A DNA stretch of 64,000 nt from Erwinia tasmaniensis Et1/99 (GTDB lineage Bacteria > Pseudomonadota > Gammaproteobacteria > Enterobacterales > Enterobacteriaceae): positions 1,550,001-1,614,000 of the forward strand of contig NC_010694.1 in NCBI RefSeq assembly GCF_000026185.1, read 5' to 3'. Position numbers and translations under genes: made by a program. The notes below the pieces were generated by a model. That model worked only from the letters and a program-made list of their open reading frames with translations. It had not been told where the DNA came from and ran no database searches. Positions 33,785 to 45,420 of this stretch are shown here, one piece after another (positions within the stretch are counted from its first letter, which is position 1; each line of letters begins with the position of its first letter).

Positions 33785-34982
33785 AGCGGCGCGGCTTTTC
33801 GCGCCGAAAGCCGAGACCAATAATCCAGCCAAAAACCCAGGGTAGGAAGGGAAAACGTTTGATGATGCGCGGCAGCGGGCTGGGTTGGTCATCGCTACGT
33901 TTTTTACCGCTCATTTTTATCTGAATAAACTGGGTTGCGCGAGTCGGGAACTGACGGCGCTGCTGCACTTTTTTCAACAGACGCGGGCTGACCTCGCCTT
34001 TTCGTAGTGCGTCAGCCAGATAGTTGGCGCTGGCAACGGCATCCTGGATAGCCAGGTTAACGCCTACTCCACCAATTGGCGACATGGCGTGGGCGGCATC
34101 ACCAATACACAGCACGCCGGGTTTCATCCACTGGTCGAGTCGGTCGATACGGATATCCAGCAGCCTGACCTGATCCCATTCTGTCAGTGGCCGCAGACGC
34201 GCCAGCGGGAAGGGGGCTACCGCGGCGACCTGCTGCCTGAAACCATCGATACCCGCCTCTTTTATTGCGGCAAACTGCCCTTTATCAATAGAATAGCCGC
34301 ACTGCCAGAAGCTCCCGCGATCGAGCATGATAAAGTTCTGCTTCGGCCCTTTGTGGCCCGTATTCCACTCCGGGTCATCGGCGCATTTGTCCAGCTGAAA
34401 CCATAAAACATCGCGAGGGGAACCAAAGGATTGCCCTGTCAGTCCGGCCTGCTGGCGTACCTTTGAATGGCGTCCATCGCAGCCTACCACCAGCTTTGCC
34501 CTGATCTCACAGGAACCGTTGGCACTGGTAGCGCGCACGCCACAGACCGTATCGCCTTTATATAATAAGTCACTTAGGGCCGTTGACTGGCGCAGTGTGA
34601 AAGTGGGCAGGGCAGACGCCTTGGTACTCAGAAAGTTTAAAAAATCCCACTGCGGCATAAATGCCATAAAACGGCACTTTACCGGCAGGCGCGAGAAGTC
34701 AGCCAAAGTGACTTCCTCGCCCGCTATCTCCGCCTGCAGACGCGCAAGTCGCTGATGAGGCAGGCTAAGCAGCTCTTCCAGTAAGCCAAGATGGTGCATG
34801 ACCTGGAGCGTAGAGGGATGGATAGTATCGCCACGGAAGTCGCGCAGGAAATCACCGTATTTTTCAATCACGATGACCTGCACGCCAGCCCTGGCCAGCA
34901 GATAGCCGAGCATTAATCCCGCCGGGCCGCCCCCGACAATGCAACAATCAGTGGTTAAACGTTCAGGTGTTGCTGGCTGCAT
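33768..34982 (-). CDS. FAD-dependent aromatic-type monooxygenase
   Basis: A 404-aa flavoprotein of the UbiH/PHBH (FAD_binding_3) type. The dinucleotide motif DCCIVGGGPAGLMLGYLLAR opens the protein, the internal DG motif is VVGCDGRHSKVRQQAGL, and the GD motif is GVLCIGDAAHAMSPIGGVGV. The C-terminus ends with a hydrophobic stretch (FPFLPWVFGWIIGLGF) that may attach it to the membrane. ATG 34982 with GGGAG upstream; GTG 34988 is less likely. A Fur box lies 32 bp upstream, so it is expected to be iron-repressed, unusual for a housekeeping hydroxylase. Confidence 0.87.
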   Translation of the reverse strand: MQPATPERLTTDCCIVGGGPAGLMLGYLLARAGVQVIVIEKYGDFLRDFRGDTIHPSTLQVMHHLGLLEELLSLPHQRLARLQAEIAGEEVTLADFSRLPVKCRFMAFMPQWDFLNFLSTKASALPTFTLRQSTALSDLLYKGDTVCGVRATSANGSCEIRAKLVVGCDGRHSKVRQQAGLTGQSFGSPRDVLWFQLDKCADDPEWNTGHKGPKQNFIMLDRGSFWQCGYSIDKGQFAAIKEAGIDGFRQQVAAVAPFPLARLRPLTEWDQVRLLDIRIDRLDQWMKPGVLCIGDAAHAMSPIGGVGVNLAIQDAVASANYLADALRKGEVSPRLLKKVQQRRQFPTRATQFIQIKMSGKKRSDDQPSPLPRIIKRFPFLPWVFGWIIGLGFRREKPRRFMTDR

Positions 34983-35013
34983 ATTCACTCCCGCAATAAA
35001 AAGTCGGATTTCA

Positions 35014-35028
35014 TGATAATGGTTATCA
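35014..35028. promoter_or_regulatory. Fur box
   Basis: TGATAATGGTTATCA, one mismatch from the 7-1-7 Fur motif, upstream of the FAD monooxygenase gene. Confidence 0.85.
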
Positions 35029-35171
35029 TTGTCTTTATCGAGGGCAGTATACCTTTGCAGTGGCGGATTAGTGCAGTCCGATAGCGTAGTTCAAATGGTG
35101 TCATTTTCTCATCGGCTTATTGTTGAACTGAACTTTCTTACCTTCGACGGGTTAAGACAGGCGGGTGCCCG

Positions 35172-35879
35172 TTACGGGTATTCACGGCGCAAATGATAGT
35201 CCACCTGGTATTCACGGGCGTTGCGAAACATCACCGAGTAATTGACATAATCCCCGCTGTCACAGTACGACAGCGCGGTAATGCACAGGATCGGCGTATG
35301 TTCAGCAATGTTCAGCAGCAGCGCCATATTTCTGTCTGCCAGCACCGGCGTCAGGCTTTCATAGTTACCGCTAACGGTGATGCGACATTCGTTTTCAATA
35401 TAGGCGAATTTAGACCCTTCAAGATGTGACAAGGATAAGTTGCGAAACAGTTTTAGCGGCATATAACTGTCTTCTACCATTAATGGCTTGGCATCGACAT
35501 AACGCACCCGGCGGGAATACCAGATGCGTTCATCAAGCCTGATGCGTAGCTTGCTGGCAATAGCGGGTGGTGCAAGCATCAGCTTAAACTCCAGCACCTC
35601 GCTGACCACGGTCTTACCCTGATTGAGCATTATCTCGCTAAATCCCGTCAGATGGCGGGTTTCGTGATGTATATCTTTTTGCGCCACGTAATTGCCGCTT
35701 CCGTGGCGACGTACCACTAATCCTCTGGCGATAAGTAAATCCATAGCCTTGCGGATAGTCATTCTGGAAACCTCATACTCTTCAGCCAGCCGTTTTTCAG
35801 CGGGTAGCGGGCTGCCAATCGCACAATCAGCGGAATTAAGGCGAAGGCGTAATCGATCGGCAACAGATTTGTAGATCAT
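35172..35879 (-). CDS. GntR/HutC-family regulator (UTRA)
   Basis: A 235-aa regulator with an N-terminal winged helix (PLPAEKRLAEEYEVSRMTIR, GLVVRRHGSGNYV) and a C-terminal UTRA ligand domain (LRIRLDERIWYSRRVRYVD, PLMVEDSYMP). It is divergent from an alpha-glucoside PTS operon, so it most likely represses that operon and senses a phosphorylated disaccharide. A palindrome lies between them. Confidence 0.88.
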   Translation of the reverse strand: MIYKSVADRLRLRLNSADCAIGSPLPAEKRLAEEYEVSRMTIRKAMDLLIARGLVVRRHGSGNYVAQKDIHHETRHLTGFSEIMLNQGKTVVSEVLEFKLMLAPPAIASKLRIRLDERIWYSRRVRYVDAKPLMVEDSYMPLKLFRNLSLSHLEGSKFAYIENECRITVSGNYESLTPVLADRNMALLLNIAEHTPILCITALSYCDSGDYVNYSVMFRNAREYQVDYHLRREYP

Positions 35880-35912
35880 AAGCAGACCTCTGTAGTGATT
35901 ATATTCACCCGC

Positions 35913-35938
35913 ATTTCATTAAATCAGGCTAATGAAAT
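35913..35938. promoter_or_regulatory. Palindromic operator candidate, GntR/PTS intergenic region
   Basis: ATTTCATTA-N8-TAATGAAAT: perfect 9-bp arms, 34 bp upstream of the regulator start and in the divergent promoter region. Confidence 0.6.
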
Positions 35939-36161
35939 GAGTTAGTTAGCCATAAATTTATTGATTGAACATTGAGGTGACGGCAAGGATGTATAGAAAT
36001 ATAGCGTGAACCAGACAACTTCGTGAAAATTAAACCATGAGTAACATCACGGTTTAGCGCGATAAACCAGGAGTCATCTTAACTCGCTTTCTATGCTCGT
36101 TTTCAGACCAGCTTAAAAATAATATCAAGACACCTGATGGGTTGTCAGCGAGGATGAAAAA

Positions 36162-39103
<2,942 letters not shown>

Positions 39104-39223
39104 ATACAGATTCAGGAGTATTTTCAGTAAAGAAATTCTGTCAAACGGTCAGGGCTGGTTCTGTTGATTAATTTATGATGCCGCGTCATGTTACATCACT
39201 GTGGCATTATCCTTGATGTGAGG

Positions 39224-39267
39224 GTTGCCTCCGTGGGTCGTACCACCAGGGAGGCAACTGTATTTTT
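39224..39267 (+). terminator. Intrinsic terminator of the PTS/GH4 operon
   Basis: GTTGCCTCC pairs with GGAGGCAAC (17-nt loop with inner TGG/CCA), followed by TATTTTT. Typical Rho-independent terminator about 120 bp after the GH4 stop. Confidence 0.85.
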
Positions 39268-39650
39268 CCTCGCGACGATAGCAATGCCCCGGCGATTTCC
39301 ATTAAGATAATCGCTAACCTTTCATTATTCGACCTGACCTGCTGCGGTATTTTTACAGGCAAAGGTGATCATCGATAAGGCATGTCGGTCTGCAATTAAC
39401 ATATTGTTTTATCTTTCTTTCCAGCGAAGCCGTTAGCGACGTGGGCAGGGCATGACCCACTTCGACGGAGTTTTCATTCTTGTATTATCGTCAACGATCA
39501 CTAGCATAAACGCTGAATTTAATGCTGTGGTATTAGGTTATTGTTCTGTTTTTTTTGTAAAACTTGACATAAGGTATAGTTTTTTATTTTAGGTCATCTA
39601 CAATTAATGGTTCGTTTATTATGTGATTCAATCAAAGGGATATTGTTTTT
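39268..39650. other. Transition from core-like to AT-rich DNA
   Basis: About 380 bp without a gene. GC content drops visibly towards the right. A TTGACA at 39564-39569 with a loose TATTTT about 15 bp further is a possible promoter for the ParA-like gene. Confidence 0.4.
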
Positions 39651-40580
39651 ATGAAAATAATTTCGGTTATAAACTATAAAGGCGGCGTAGGTAAAACGAC
39701 TGTTACAGCTAACCTTGCTGCCGAGTTAGGAAAAAGAGGCAAGCGAGTATTGGTCTTAGATATGGATGCGCAAGCCAGCCTGACCTTTTCTTTCATATCG
39801 CCCGATTATTGGGATGAATCAATAAAAAATGCCCACACAATAAAGAATTATTTTGACAAGATAAGTCAGGGTTTCCCACCTATAGGTTTATCTCAATTAG
39901 TCTGTAAACCTTATAATGTTAACAACTGGCTTGCACAGATGGGGTCAAAAGGATGTGTAGATCTCATTAGTTCTCATTTGGGGCTTATTAATGTAGATCT
40001 TGAATTAGCGACATTATTGGGTGGTGCTAATCTTAATCAGGCGAAATTAAATTATTTGAAAATACATGGAAGGTTGCGCGATTCCATTAAGGATTTTGCA
40101 TCACTTAATTACGACGTGGTTTTAATTGACTGTCCACCGAACTTTAATATCGTTACAAAAAATGCGCTTATAGCATCTGACCAGATATTAATTCCGGCAA
40201 AACCGGACTATTTATCAACGCTTGGGATTGATTATTTAATAAGAAGCGTGCAACAGTTAATTCGGGAGTTTAATGAATTTGCTTCTATGGATAATAACAT
40301 ATCACCTTCCAATCCTAAAATATTAGGTGTTGTTTTTACTATGATACAAATATACTCTGGCATGCCTATTGCGTCACAGATGCAGTATATAGAGCAGACG
40401 AAAAGATTAAATATGCCAACATTCCAATGTTATTTCAGAGAGAATAAGTCCATATTTGCATCAGCACCACAAGATGGTATCCCTGTAGCCTTACATGGAT
40501 ATAGCAATGGGACTTATTCTAATGTAGTTGATGAAATTAATTCATTTGTTAGCGAGTTTATTCAAAGGTCAGGTATATAA
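39651..40580 (+). CDS. ParA/Soj-like ATPase
   Basis: A 309-aa ParA-family protein (MinD/SIMIBI). Deviant Walker A YKGGVGKTT (residues 9-17), the VLVLDMDAQASLT switch and Walker B DVVLIDCPPNFNIVT are intact, so it should bind ATP and dimerise. Compared with plasmid ParA it has an added region at residues about 45-115 (IKNYFDKISQGFPPIG, SHLGLINVDLELATLLGG). No HTH extension and no ParB gene are nearby. It is AT-rich, unlike its neighbours, and runs directly into a small downstream gene. Plasmid remnant, chromosomal island factor or defence component are all possible. Confidence 0.88.
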   Translation: MKIISVINYKGGVGKTTVTANLAAELGKRGKRVLVLDMDAQASLTFSFISPDYWDESIKNAHTIKNYFDKISQGFPPIGLSQLVCKPYNVNNWLAQMGSKGCVDLISSHLGLINVDLELATLLGGANLNQAKLNYLKIHGRLRDSIKDFASLNYDVVLIDCPPNFNIVTKNALIASDQILIPAKPDYLSTLGIDYLIRSVQQLIREFNEFASMDNNISPSNPKILGVVFTMIQIYSGMPIASQMQYIEQTKRLNMPTFQCYFRENKSIFASAPQDGIPVALHGYSNGTYSNVVDEINSFVSEFIQRSGI

Positions 40581-40581
40581 T

Positions 40582-40977
40582 ATGGATATGAGAAAAATCG
40601 TAGCATCTGTTTTTATTGAGTTACAGAAAGAAATTGAATCTCTTTCTGACGCTGATATAAAAAAAATAGAAAGCGGAGATTTTACTATCACCCTGAAGGT
40701 TTTTAAAAATACAACCGCCGCTGGTGATATAAAAGCATTGCCAGAACAAATTACAAATGAAGTATTAAATGAGTTGAAAGAATGTAAGGATAGGCAGGCT
40801 GGTTATAAGATCCTCTCGAATAAATTTAAAACACGCAAAGAATTAGAAGCATTTGCCAAAAAAATAAATGTTTATGTTATGAAGCAAGATAAGGTTGATA
40901 AGATAAAAGAAAAAATCATAGAGGGAGTGATTGGTGCTTCGCTAAGATCTACTGCTATTCAAGGTGAAAAAAAATAA
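40582..40977 (+). CDS. Small lysine-rich partner of ParA-like protein
   Basis: A 131-aa protein, family not recognised. The first half is acidic (FIELQKEIESLSDADIKKIE). The second half is Lys-rich and helical (LSNKFKTRKELEAFAKKIN, DKIKEKIIEGVIGASLR). ATG at 40582 lies 1 bp after the ParA stop, so the genes form a coupled pair. Position matches where a ParB or adaptor would be, but no ParB motif is visible. A hairpin terminator follows. Confidence 0.75.
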   Translation: MDMRKIVASVFIELQKEIESLSDADIKKIESGDFTITLKVFKNTTAAGDIKALPEQITNEVLNELKECKDRQAGYKILSNKFKTRKELEAFAKKINVYVMKQDKVDKIKEKIIEGVIGASLRSTAIQGEKK

Positions 40978-40996
40978 TTTGATTTAATATACCGAG

Positions 40997-41026
40997 AGCC
41001 AGTACTTAAAAAATTGAGTACTGGCT
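40997..41026 (+). terminator. Terminator of ParA pair
   Basis: AGCCAGTACT, 10-nt loop, AGTACTGGCT, followed by GTTAATATAT; 20 bp after the small gene. Confidence 0.65.
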
Positions 41027-41371
41027 GTTAATATATATCAGCTAATCATTCAACAAACCCCAATAGCCCAACCATCCTGCTCCGGTTGGCATCAAGATAA
41101 TCTGCCCACCATTAGAGCATTAACCTGCGCTGGTTAAGATGCCTGGCCTTGTGGGCACCGGCATCACGGACACTGTTCCTTCCTTGTGACTCATCTGAAG
41201 CTCTACAACGTCTTCTGAACACAAACCAGACTCAATTGTAGGTATCGATACCTTCCATTGGATGAAGTATTTCTTCAGGCTCCAGTGGTGGGCGATGTTT
41301 GGTTTCTGGTTTTTGAACGGAGCCTTACAGGTCTTAACCCGGGCTATAGCGGATGATCTGTTGCTGAACGG
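41027..41371. other. Unassigned stretch left of the integrase fragment
   Basis: No intact gene. Open frames on both strands are short and without recognisable similarity; likely scrambled island debris. Confidence 0.4.
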
Positions 41372-41447
41372 CATACCAAAGCCATCAATCAGCCTGTATT
41401 CCTTTTCGAGGGGCTTGGCGTTTTACATTAGTGTCAGTGAGTGGCAT
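41372..41447 (-). pseudogene. P4-type integrase N-terminal fragment, frameshifted
   Basis: From the ATG at 41447 the minus strand reads MPLTDTNVKRQAPRK and then stops at GIQAD. Removing one G restores EYRLIDGFGM. The composite follows the start of P4-like tyrosine recombinases (M-x-L-T-D-T-x-V-x-x-x-x-P-x-x-K-x-Y-x-L-x-D-G-x-G-M). It begins 168 bp from the 3' end of tRNA-Asn copy 3, the normal position of an integrase in a tRNA-borne island. No catalytic domain was found, so the gene is dead. Confidence 0.7.
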
Positions 41448-41575
41448 AACGGCCTCCCCGTTTGTGGGTAAAAACGTCACTAAACAGCCCTTACCAGTAA
41501 AAAGGGTATGGCTTTGAGTGTTTTTTACTGAACGAGGGTGAATCTTAAGAAGGGGGTAACCAATTGACAAAAAGC

Positions 41576-41607
41576 AAAAAACCAGACGCCGTCAGGCATC
41601 TGGTTTC
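41576..41607 (-). terminator. tRNA-Asn terminator, copy 3
   Basis: Same AACCAGATGCC / GGCGTCTGGTT hairpin as at the other tRNA-Asn copies. Confidence 0.85.
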
Positions 41608-41614
41608 TTTAATT

Positions 41615-41690
41615 TGGCTCCTCTGACTGGACTCGAACCAGTGACATACGGATTAACAGTCCGCCGTTCTACCGACTGAACTACAGAGGA
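41615..41690 (-). tRNA. tRNA-Asn (anticodon GTT), copy 3
   Basis: 76 nt including CCA, identical to the other three copies. It borders the integrase fragment on its 3' side and sitD on its 5' side. Confidence 0.97.
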
Positions 41691-41708
41691 ATCGTGTGAA
41701 CGGGGCGA

Positions 41709-41737
41709 ATAATAATAATCTGGCGGGGAAGTGTCAA
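41709..41737 (-). promoter_or_regulatory. Promoter of tRNA-Asn copy 3
   Basis: Minus strand TTGACA, 17 bp, TATTAT, then TCGCCCCG discriminator. Confidence 0.85.
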
Positions 41738-41926
41738 CGGTAAATGTGACGTCCGGTCATTGACTGCCGATGTTTGCAGCAACCTGATGATTTGCTAAGC
41801 ATTTCATCCTGGGTTTACTGATTCAGGTTAAGTGCCGTATGCCGCAGTTTTTTTTGATTGTCCTCCCGGCCGGTATCGCAGCTAAATCAGCGGGTACGGC
41901 CGTTCCTTCAACGCCGCACCCGGCTA

Positions 41927-42763
41927 TCAGCTCAACACTATCCTGCGCTCGCGGCGCAGAGAATACATAAACGCCACGATAAATAGCAGGGCGAACAGCA
42001 CCACGATGGTTGGGCCGGGGGCGCTGTCCAGGAAGAATGACAGATACGTACCGCTAAAGCAGACCGTGACGGCCAGCAGTAGTGCGCAGATCACTACCGA
42101 TGAGAAGGTGCGCATTAACAGAATGGCGATGGCCCCGGGAGCGATCAGCAGCGCGATTGACAACACAATTCCCACTGCCTTCAGCGTAGCGACGATGGTC
42201 AGTGCGATCATGCTTAGCAAGCCGTAGTGCAGTAGTGTGGTGTTCAATCCGCACGCTTTCGCCTGCTGGGCGTCAAAAGCATGCAGCACCAAATCGCGCC
42301 ATTTCATGCCAACGATAAGTGCAATCACGCTGGCAATCACCGCACTTTGCAGCAAATCGCTGGTGGAGATACCGAGCATATCGCCGAACAGAATATGGTC
42401 GAGATGCACCTCGGGTTTCACCGCGATATACAGAACCAGACCGGCGGCGAACATCCCGGAGAAGATGATGCCCATCACGGTATCCTGCTTGATGCGGCTG
42501 TTTTCCTTCACATAGCCGGTCGCCAGCGCGCAGAACAGCCCGGCGCAGAATGCCCCAATAGCCAGAGGAATACCGAGTATCCAGGCCAGCACCACGCCGG
42601 GGAAGACCGCATGACTCATGGCGTCGCCCATCAGCGACCAGCCTTTAATCACCATAAAGCTGGAGAGCAGGGCGCAGGGAATGGCGACAATCACCGAGAT
42701 AGCCAGCGCTGTATTCATAAAATCAAACTGAAACGGACTCAGCAGCAGTTCTGTCAGGCTCAT
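41927..42763 (-). CDS. sitD: Manganese/iron ABC permease SitD
   Basis: A 278-aa ABC-3 family permease with about 8 membrane segments. FDFMNTALAISVIVAIPCAL, KGWSLMGDAMSHAVFPGVVL and the VDLHDIL-type VHLDHILFGDMLGIS segment are typical. Last gene of the sitABCD operon; its ATG overlaps the sitC stop by 4 bp. With SitC it forms the channel for Mn2+/Fe2+ import. Confidence 0.92.
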   Translation of the reverse strand: MSLTELLLSPFQFDFMNTALAISVIVAIPCALLSSFMVIKGWSLMGDAMSHAVFPGVVLAWILGIPLAIGAFCAGLFCALATGYVKENSRIKQDTVMGIIFSGMFAAGLVLYIAVKPEVHLDHILFGDMLGISTSDLLQSAVIASVIALIVGMKWRDLVLHAFDAQQAKACGLNTTLLHYGLLSMIALTIVATLKAVGIVLSIALLIAPGAIAILLMRTFSSVVICALLLAVTVCFSGTYLSFFLDSAPGPTIVVLFALLFIVAFMYSLRRERRIVLS

Positions 42764-43617
42764 ATTGCCTCCTGTGAGGACTGCGCGGCGCGTCTGCGCC
42801 GTGCCAGTAGCCCGTGTTTAGGGGCCAGCACGAACGTGGTGAGAAACACCAGCGTCTGCGCCACCACGATGATGCCGCCCGTTGCGCCGTCAAGGTAGTA
42901 GCTTATCCATGCCCCAAAGAAGCTGGTTACGCTGCCTATAGCCACCGCAATCATCAGTAGTGAGGGGAATCGGTCGGTAAGGAGAAAAGCGGTAGCGGCG
43001 GGGGTGACCACCAGGCAGATAACGAGGAAAGCGCCAACGGTTTGCAGGGCGGCAATGGTGCAGGCCGCCAGCAGGGTGAAAAACAGCAGCTTCAGGCGCG
43101 TTGGGTTCAGACCTACCGAGCGGGCGTGGTTTTCATCAAAGAAGGTCACCATCAGATCTTTCCATTTAATCAGTAATATCAGCAGCGACGTGAAGCCAAT
43201 GATGGCGAGCTGAAGAATATCTTCTGGCGCAATGGCCAGAATATTGCCAAGCACGATGGTCTGAATATTGACCGACGTGGGATTAAGGGAAACCATAAAC
43301 AGCCCGATACCAAAGAAGGAGGAGAAGATCAGGCCGATAATCGCATCCTCCTTCAGGCGCGTACGCTGATTAAGGAACAGCATACTGCCCGCAGCCAGGC
43401 CTCCGGAGAGAAACGCCCCGAGAGCAAAAGGCAGCCCCAGCATATAGGCGCCGGCCACGCCCGGGACAATCGAATGCGACAGCGCGTCACCGATCAATGA
43501 CCATCCCTTCAGCATCAGGTAGCAGGAAAGGAAGGCGCAAACGCCGCCAACCAGCGCTGAAACCCACATCGCGTTCAGCATATATTGATAGTGAAAAGGT
43601 TCGGCCAACCACGCCAT
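42760..43617 (-). CDS. sitC: Manganese/iron ABC permease SitC
   Basis: A 285-aa ABC-3 permease related to SitD over its whole length: FHYQYMLNAMWVSALVGGVC, KGWSLIGDALSHSIVPGVAG and VNIQTIVLGNILAIAPEDIL. Its C-terminus is basic (ARRRRAAQSSQ). ATG at 43617 overlaps the sitB stop by one base, consistent with coupled translation. Confidence 0.92.
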   Translation of the reverse strand: MAWLAEPFHYQYMLNAMWVSALVGGVCAFLSCYLMLKGWSLIGDALSHSIVPGVAGAYMLGLPFALGAFLSGGLAAGSMLFLNQRTRLKEDAIIGLIFSSFFGIGLFMVSLNPTSVNIQTIVLGNILAIAPEDILQLAIIGFTSLLILLIKWKDLMVTFFDENHARSVGLNPTRLKLLFFTLLAACTIAALQTVGAFLVICLVVTPAATAFLLTDRFPSLLMIAVAIGSVTSFFGAWISYYLDGATGGIIVVAQTLVFLTTFVLAPKHGLLARRRRAAQSSQEAI

Positions 43618-44420
43618 CAGCGAGCTCCCTGAATGAGAGAAAGGGCAGGCAGCTCTTCTGCATCGTTGAACGTCAGGTCGCGCAATGCGCCGCTAAAGGC
43701 ATTTTCCAGGTTGCTGCGGGTAAAGGTTGTGGCCGTTGGGCCGCAGGCCAGCACCGTGCCTTTTACGATAACCGTATGGTCACAATAATCCCTGACGGAC
43801 GCCAGGTTATGGGTAGAGACCAGCATGGTGCGGCCCTCGTCGCGCAGCTCGTGCAGCAGGTTGACGATCTGTTGCTCGGTATTGACGTCGACGCCGGTAA
43901 AGGGTTCATCCAGCAGGATCACCTGACCACGCTGTGCGATGGCGCGAGCGAGAAACACGCGCTTTTTCTGGCCGCCGGAAAGTTCGCCGATCTGGCGATG
44001 ACGAAAATCGGTCATACCAACCCGCTCCAGTGCAGCGGCGACCAGGCGTTTGTCTTCGTCACGTGCGATGCGCATCATGCCCATATGACCATAACGTCCC
44101 ATCATCACCACGTCCTCAACGAGGACCGGAAACGACCAGTCGACATCTTCAGACTGCGGCACATAGGATACCAGGTTGTTTTTCAGCGCTTTGTGGCAAG
44201 GACGATCCAGCAGGGTAATCGTTCCGGCAGAAAGTGGTACGAAGCCCATAATTGCCTTAAACAGCGTTGATTTTCCGGAACCGTTAATGCCCAGTAGCGC
44301 AGTAATGCTGGCGGTGGGGATCTGCAATGAGGCGTCGCGCAGGGCGGTATGCCCGTTGCGATAGGTCACCGTGAGGTTATCAACCTTAATACCATTCTGC
44401 TGTACGGATTGAATGCTCAC
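43617..44420 (-). CDS. sitB: Manganese/iron ABC ATPase SitB
   Basis: A 267-aa ATPase: Walker A GINGSGKST, signature LSGGQKKRVFLARAIAQ, Walker B VILLDEPFTGVD and switch His in VSTHNLASV. GTG start at 44420 overlaps the sitA stop by 4 bp (GTGA). Energises SitCD. Confidence 0.93.
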   Translation of the reverse strand: MSIQSVQQNGIKVDNLTVTYRNGHTALRDASLQIPTASITALLGINGSGKSTLFKAIMGFVPLSAGTITLLDRPCHKALKNNLVSYVPQSEDVDWSFPVLVEDVVMMGRYGHMGMMRIARDEDKRLVAAALERVGMTDFRHRQIGELSGGQKKRVFLARAIAQRGQVILLDEPFTGVDVNTEQQIVNLLHELRDEGRTMLVSTHNLASVRDYCDHTVIVKGTVLACGPTATTFTRSNLENAFSGALRDLTFNDAEELPALSLIQGAR

Positions 44421-45328
44421 TTTGCTAACCCCTGTTGAATACCGCGAACCACGGTTTCACTGGTGACGCGCAGCAGGTCAAGATAGGTCGGAACCGGACC
44501 GTCTGCGGCGCTGAGTGAATCAACGTACAGCACGCCGCCATAATGGCTTCCGGTCTCACGCGCAACCTGACGCGCGGCCTTATCGGATACGGTACTTTCA
44601 CTGAACACGGCCGGGATCTTGTACTGCCTGACTTTATCGATGACTTTACGCACCTGCTGTGGTGTGCCCTGCTGGTCGGCATTGATGGGCCACAAATAGA
44701 GTTCCTGTAAACCGAAATCGCGCGTCAGATAAGAGAATGCGCCTTCGCTGGTAACCAGCCAGCGTTTTTCTGCCGGCAGTTGTGCCAGAGCCTGCTGTAC
44801 CGGGGCGATAGTAGCAGCGATTTTTTCTTTGTAGGCCGCCGCATTTTGGCGATAGGTTTCAGCATGGGCCGGATCGTATTTCACCAGCGCATCGCGAATA
44901 TTATCCACGTAAATGAGCGCGTTTTTCGGCGACATCCAGGCATGAGGATTCGGTTTACCGCTGTAAGGGCCTTCGCTGATGCCCATCGGGATAACGCCGT
45001 CAGACACCACGACTTCCGGCACGCCGGAGAGGTGTTGGTAAAAACGCTTAAACCACAGTTCCAGGCTAAGGCCGTTGGCAAGGATCAGCTGTGCACCCTG
45101 GGCGCGTTTAATATCGCCGGGGGTGGGCTGATATTCATGGATCTCTGCACCCGGTTTGGTAATTGAGGAGACTTCTGCCGCATCTCCGGCAACGTTCTGC
45201 GCCATATCGGCAATGATGGTAAAGGTGGTAATCACCTTAAACTTATCCTGTGCCAGAGCGGGATTCAGGCACAGCGTGGCCAAGGCTGCGGCACAAAGCC
45301 ATCCTTTTAATCGATACAAATATGACAT
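44417..45328 (-). CDS. sitA: Manganese/iron-binding periplasmic protein SitA
   Basis: A 303-aa cluster-A-I (ZnuA-like) metal receptor with a signal peptide (residues 1-26, LNPALA-QD). Metal ligands fit the SitA/PsaA pattern: His in GAEIHEYQPTPGD, His in NPHAWMSPKNA, Glu in VTSEGAFSYL and Asp in VLYVDSLS. There is no His-rich loop, which argues against zinc-specific ZnuA. First gene of sitABCD, preceded by an MntR box. Confidence 0.93.
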   Translation of the reverse strand: MSYLYRLKGWLCAAALATLCLNPALAQDKFKVITTFTIIADMAQNVAGDAAEVSSITKPGAEIHEYQPTPGDIKRAQGAQLILANGLSLELWFKRFYQHLSGVPEVVVSDGVIPMGISEGPYSGKPNPHAWMSPKNALIYVDNIRDALVKYDPAHAETYRQNAAAYKEKIAATIAPVQQALAQLPAEKRWLVTSEGAFSYLTRDFGLQELYLWPINADQQGTPQQVRKVIDKVRQYKIPAVFSESTVSDKAARQVARETGSHYGGVLYVDSLSAADGPVPTYLDLLRVTSETVVRGIQQGLAK

Positions 45329-45378
45329 GAATTTCTCCCAGGGTGCTTAAAAATACGCCTTAAATAGCAATAGCTATA

Positions 45379-45400
45379 AGATATAGCACAGGCTATACCT
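45379..45400. promoter_or_regulatory. MntR box upstream of sitA
   Basis: AGATATAGCACAGGCTATACCT in form: TATAGC-ACAG-GCTATA matches the core of the enterobacterial MntR operator (AACATAGC-N4-GCTATGTT). About 50-70 bp before the sitA ATG. Predicts manganese repression. Confidence 0.85.
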
Positions 45401-45403
45401 CGT

Positions 45404-45420
45404 TGAGAATAATTTTATCA
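45404..45420. promoter_or_regulatory. Weak Fur-like site upstream of sitA
   Basis: TGAGAATAATTTTATCA adjoins the MntR box. It resembles a Fur box but with two extra bases and mismatches. sit operons are often under dual Fur/MntR control. Confidence 0.4.

Noticed and set aside
41262..41471. Plus-strand 69-codon frame with hydrophobic start near tRNA-Asn copy 3
   Set aside because: It is antisense to the integrase fragment, which has real family similarity; no ribosome site.
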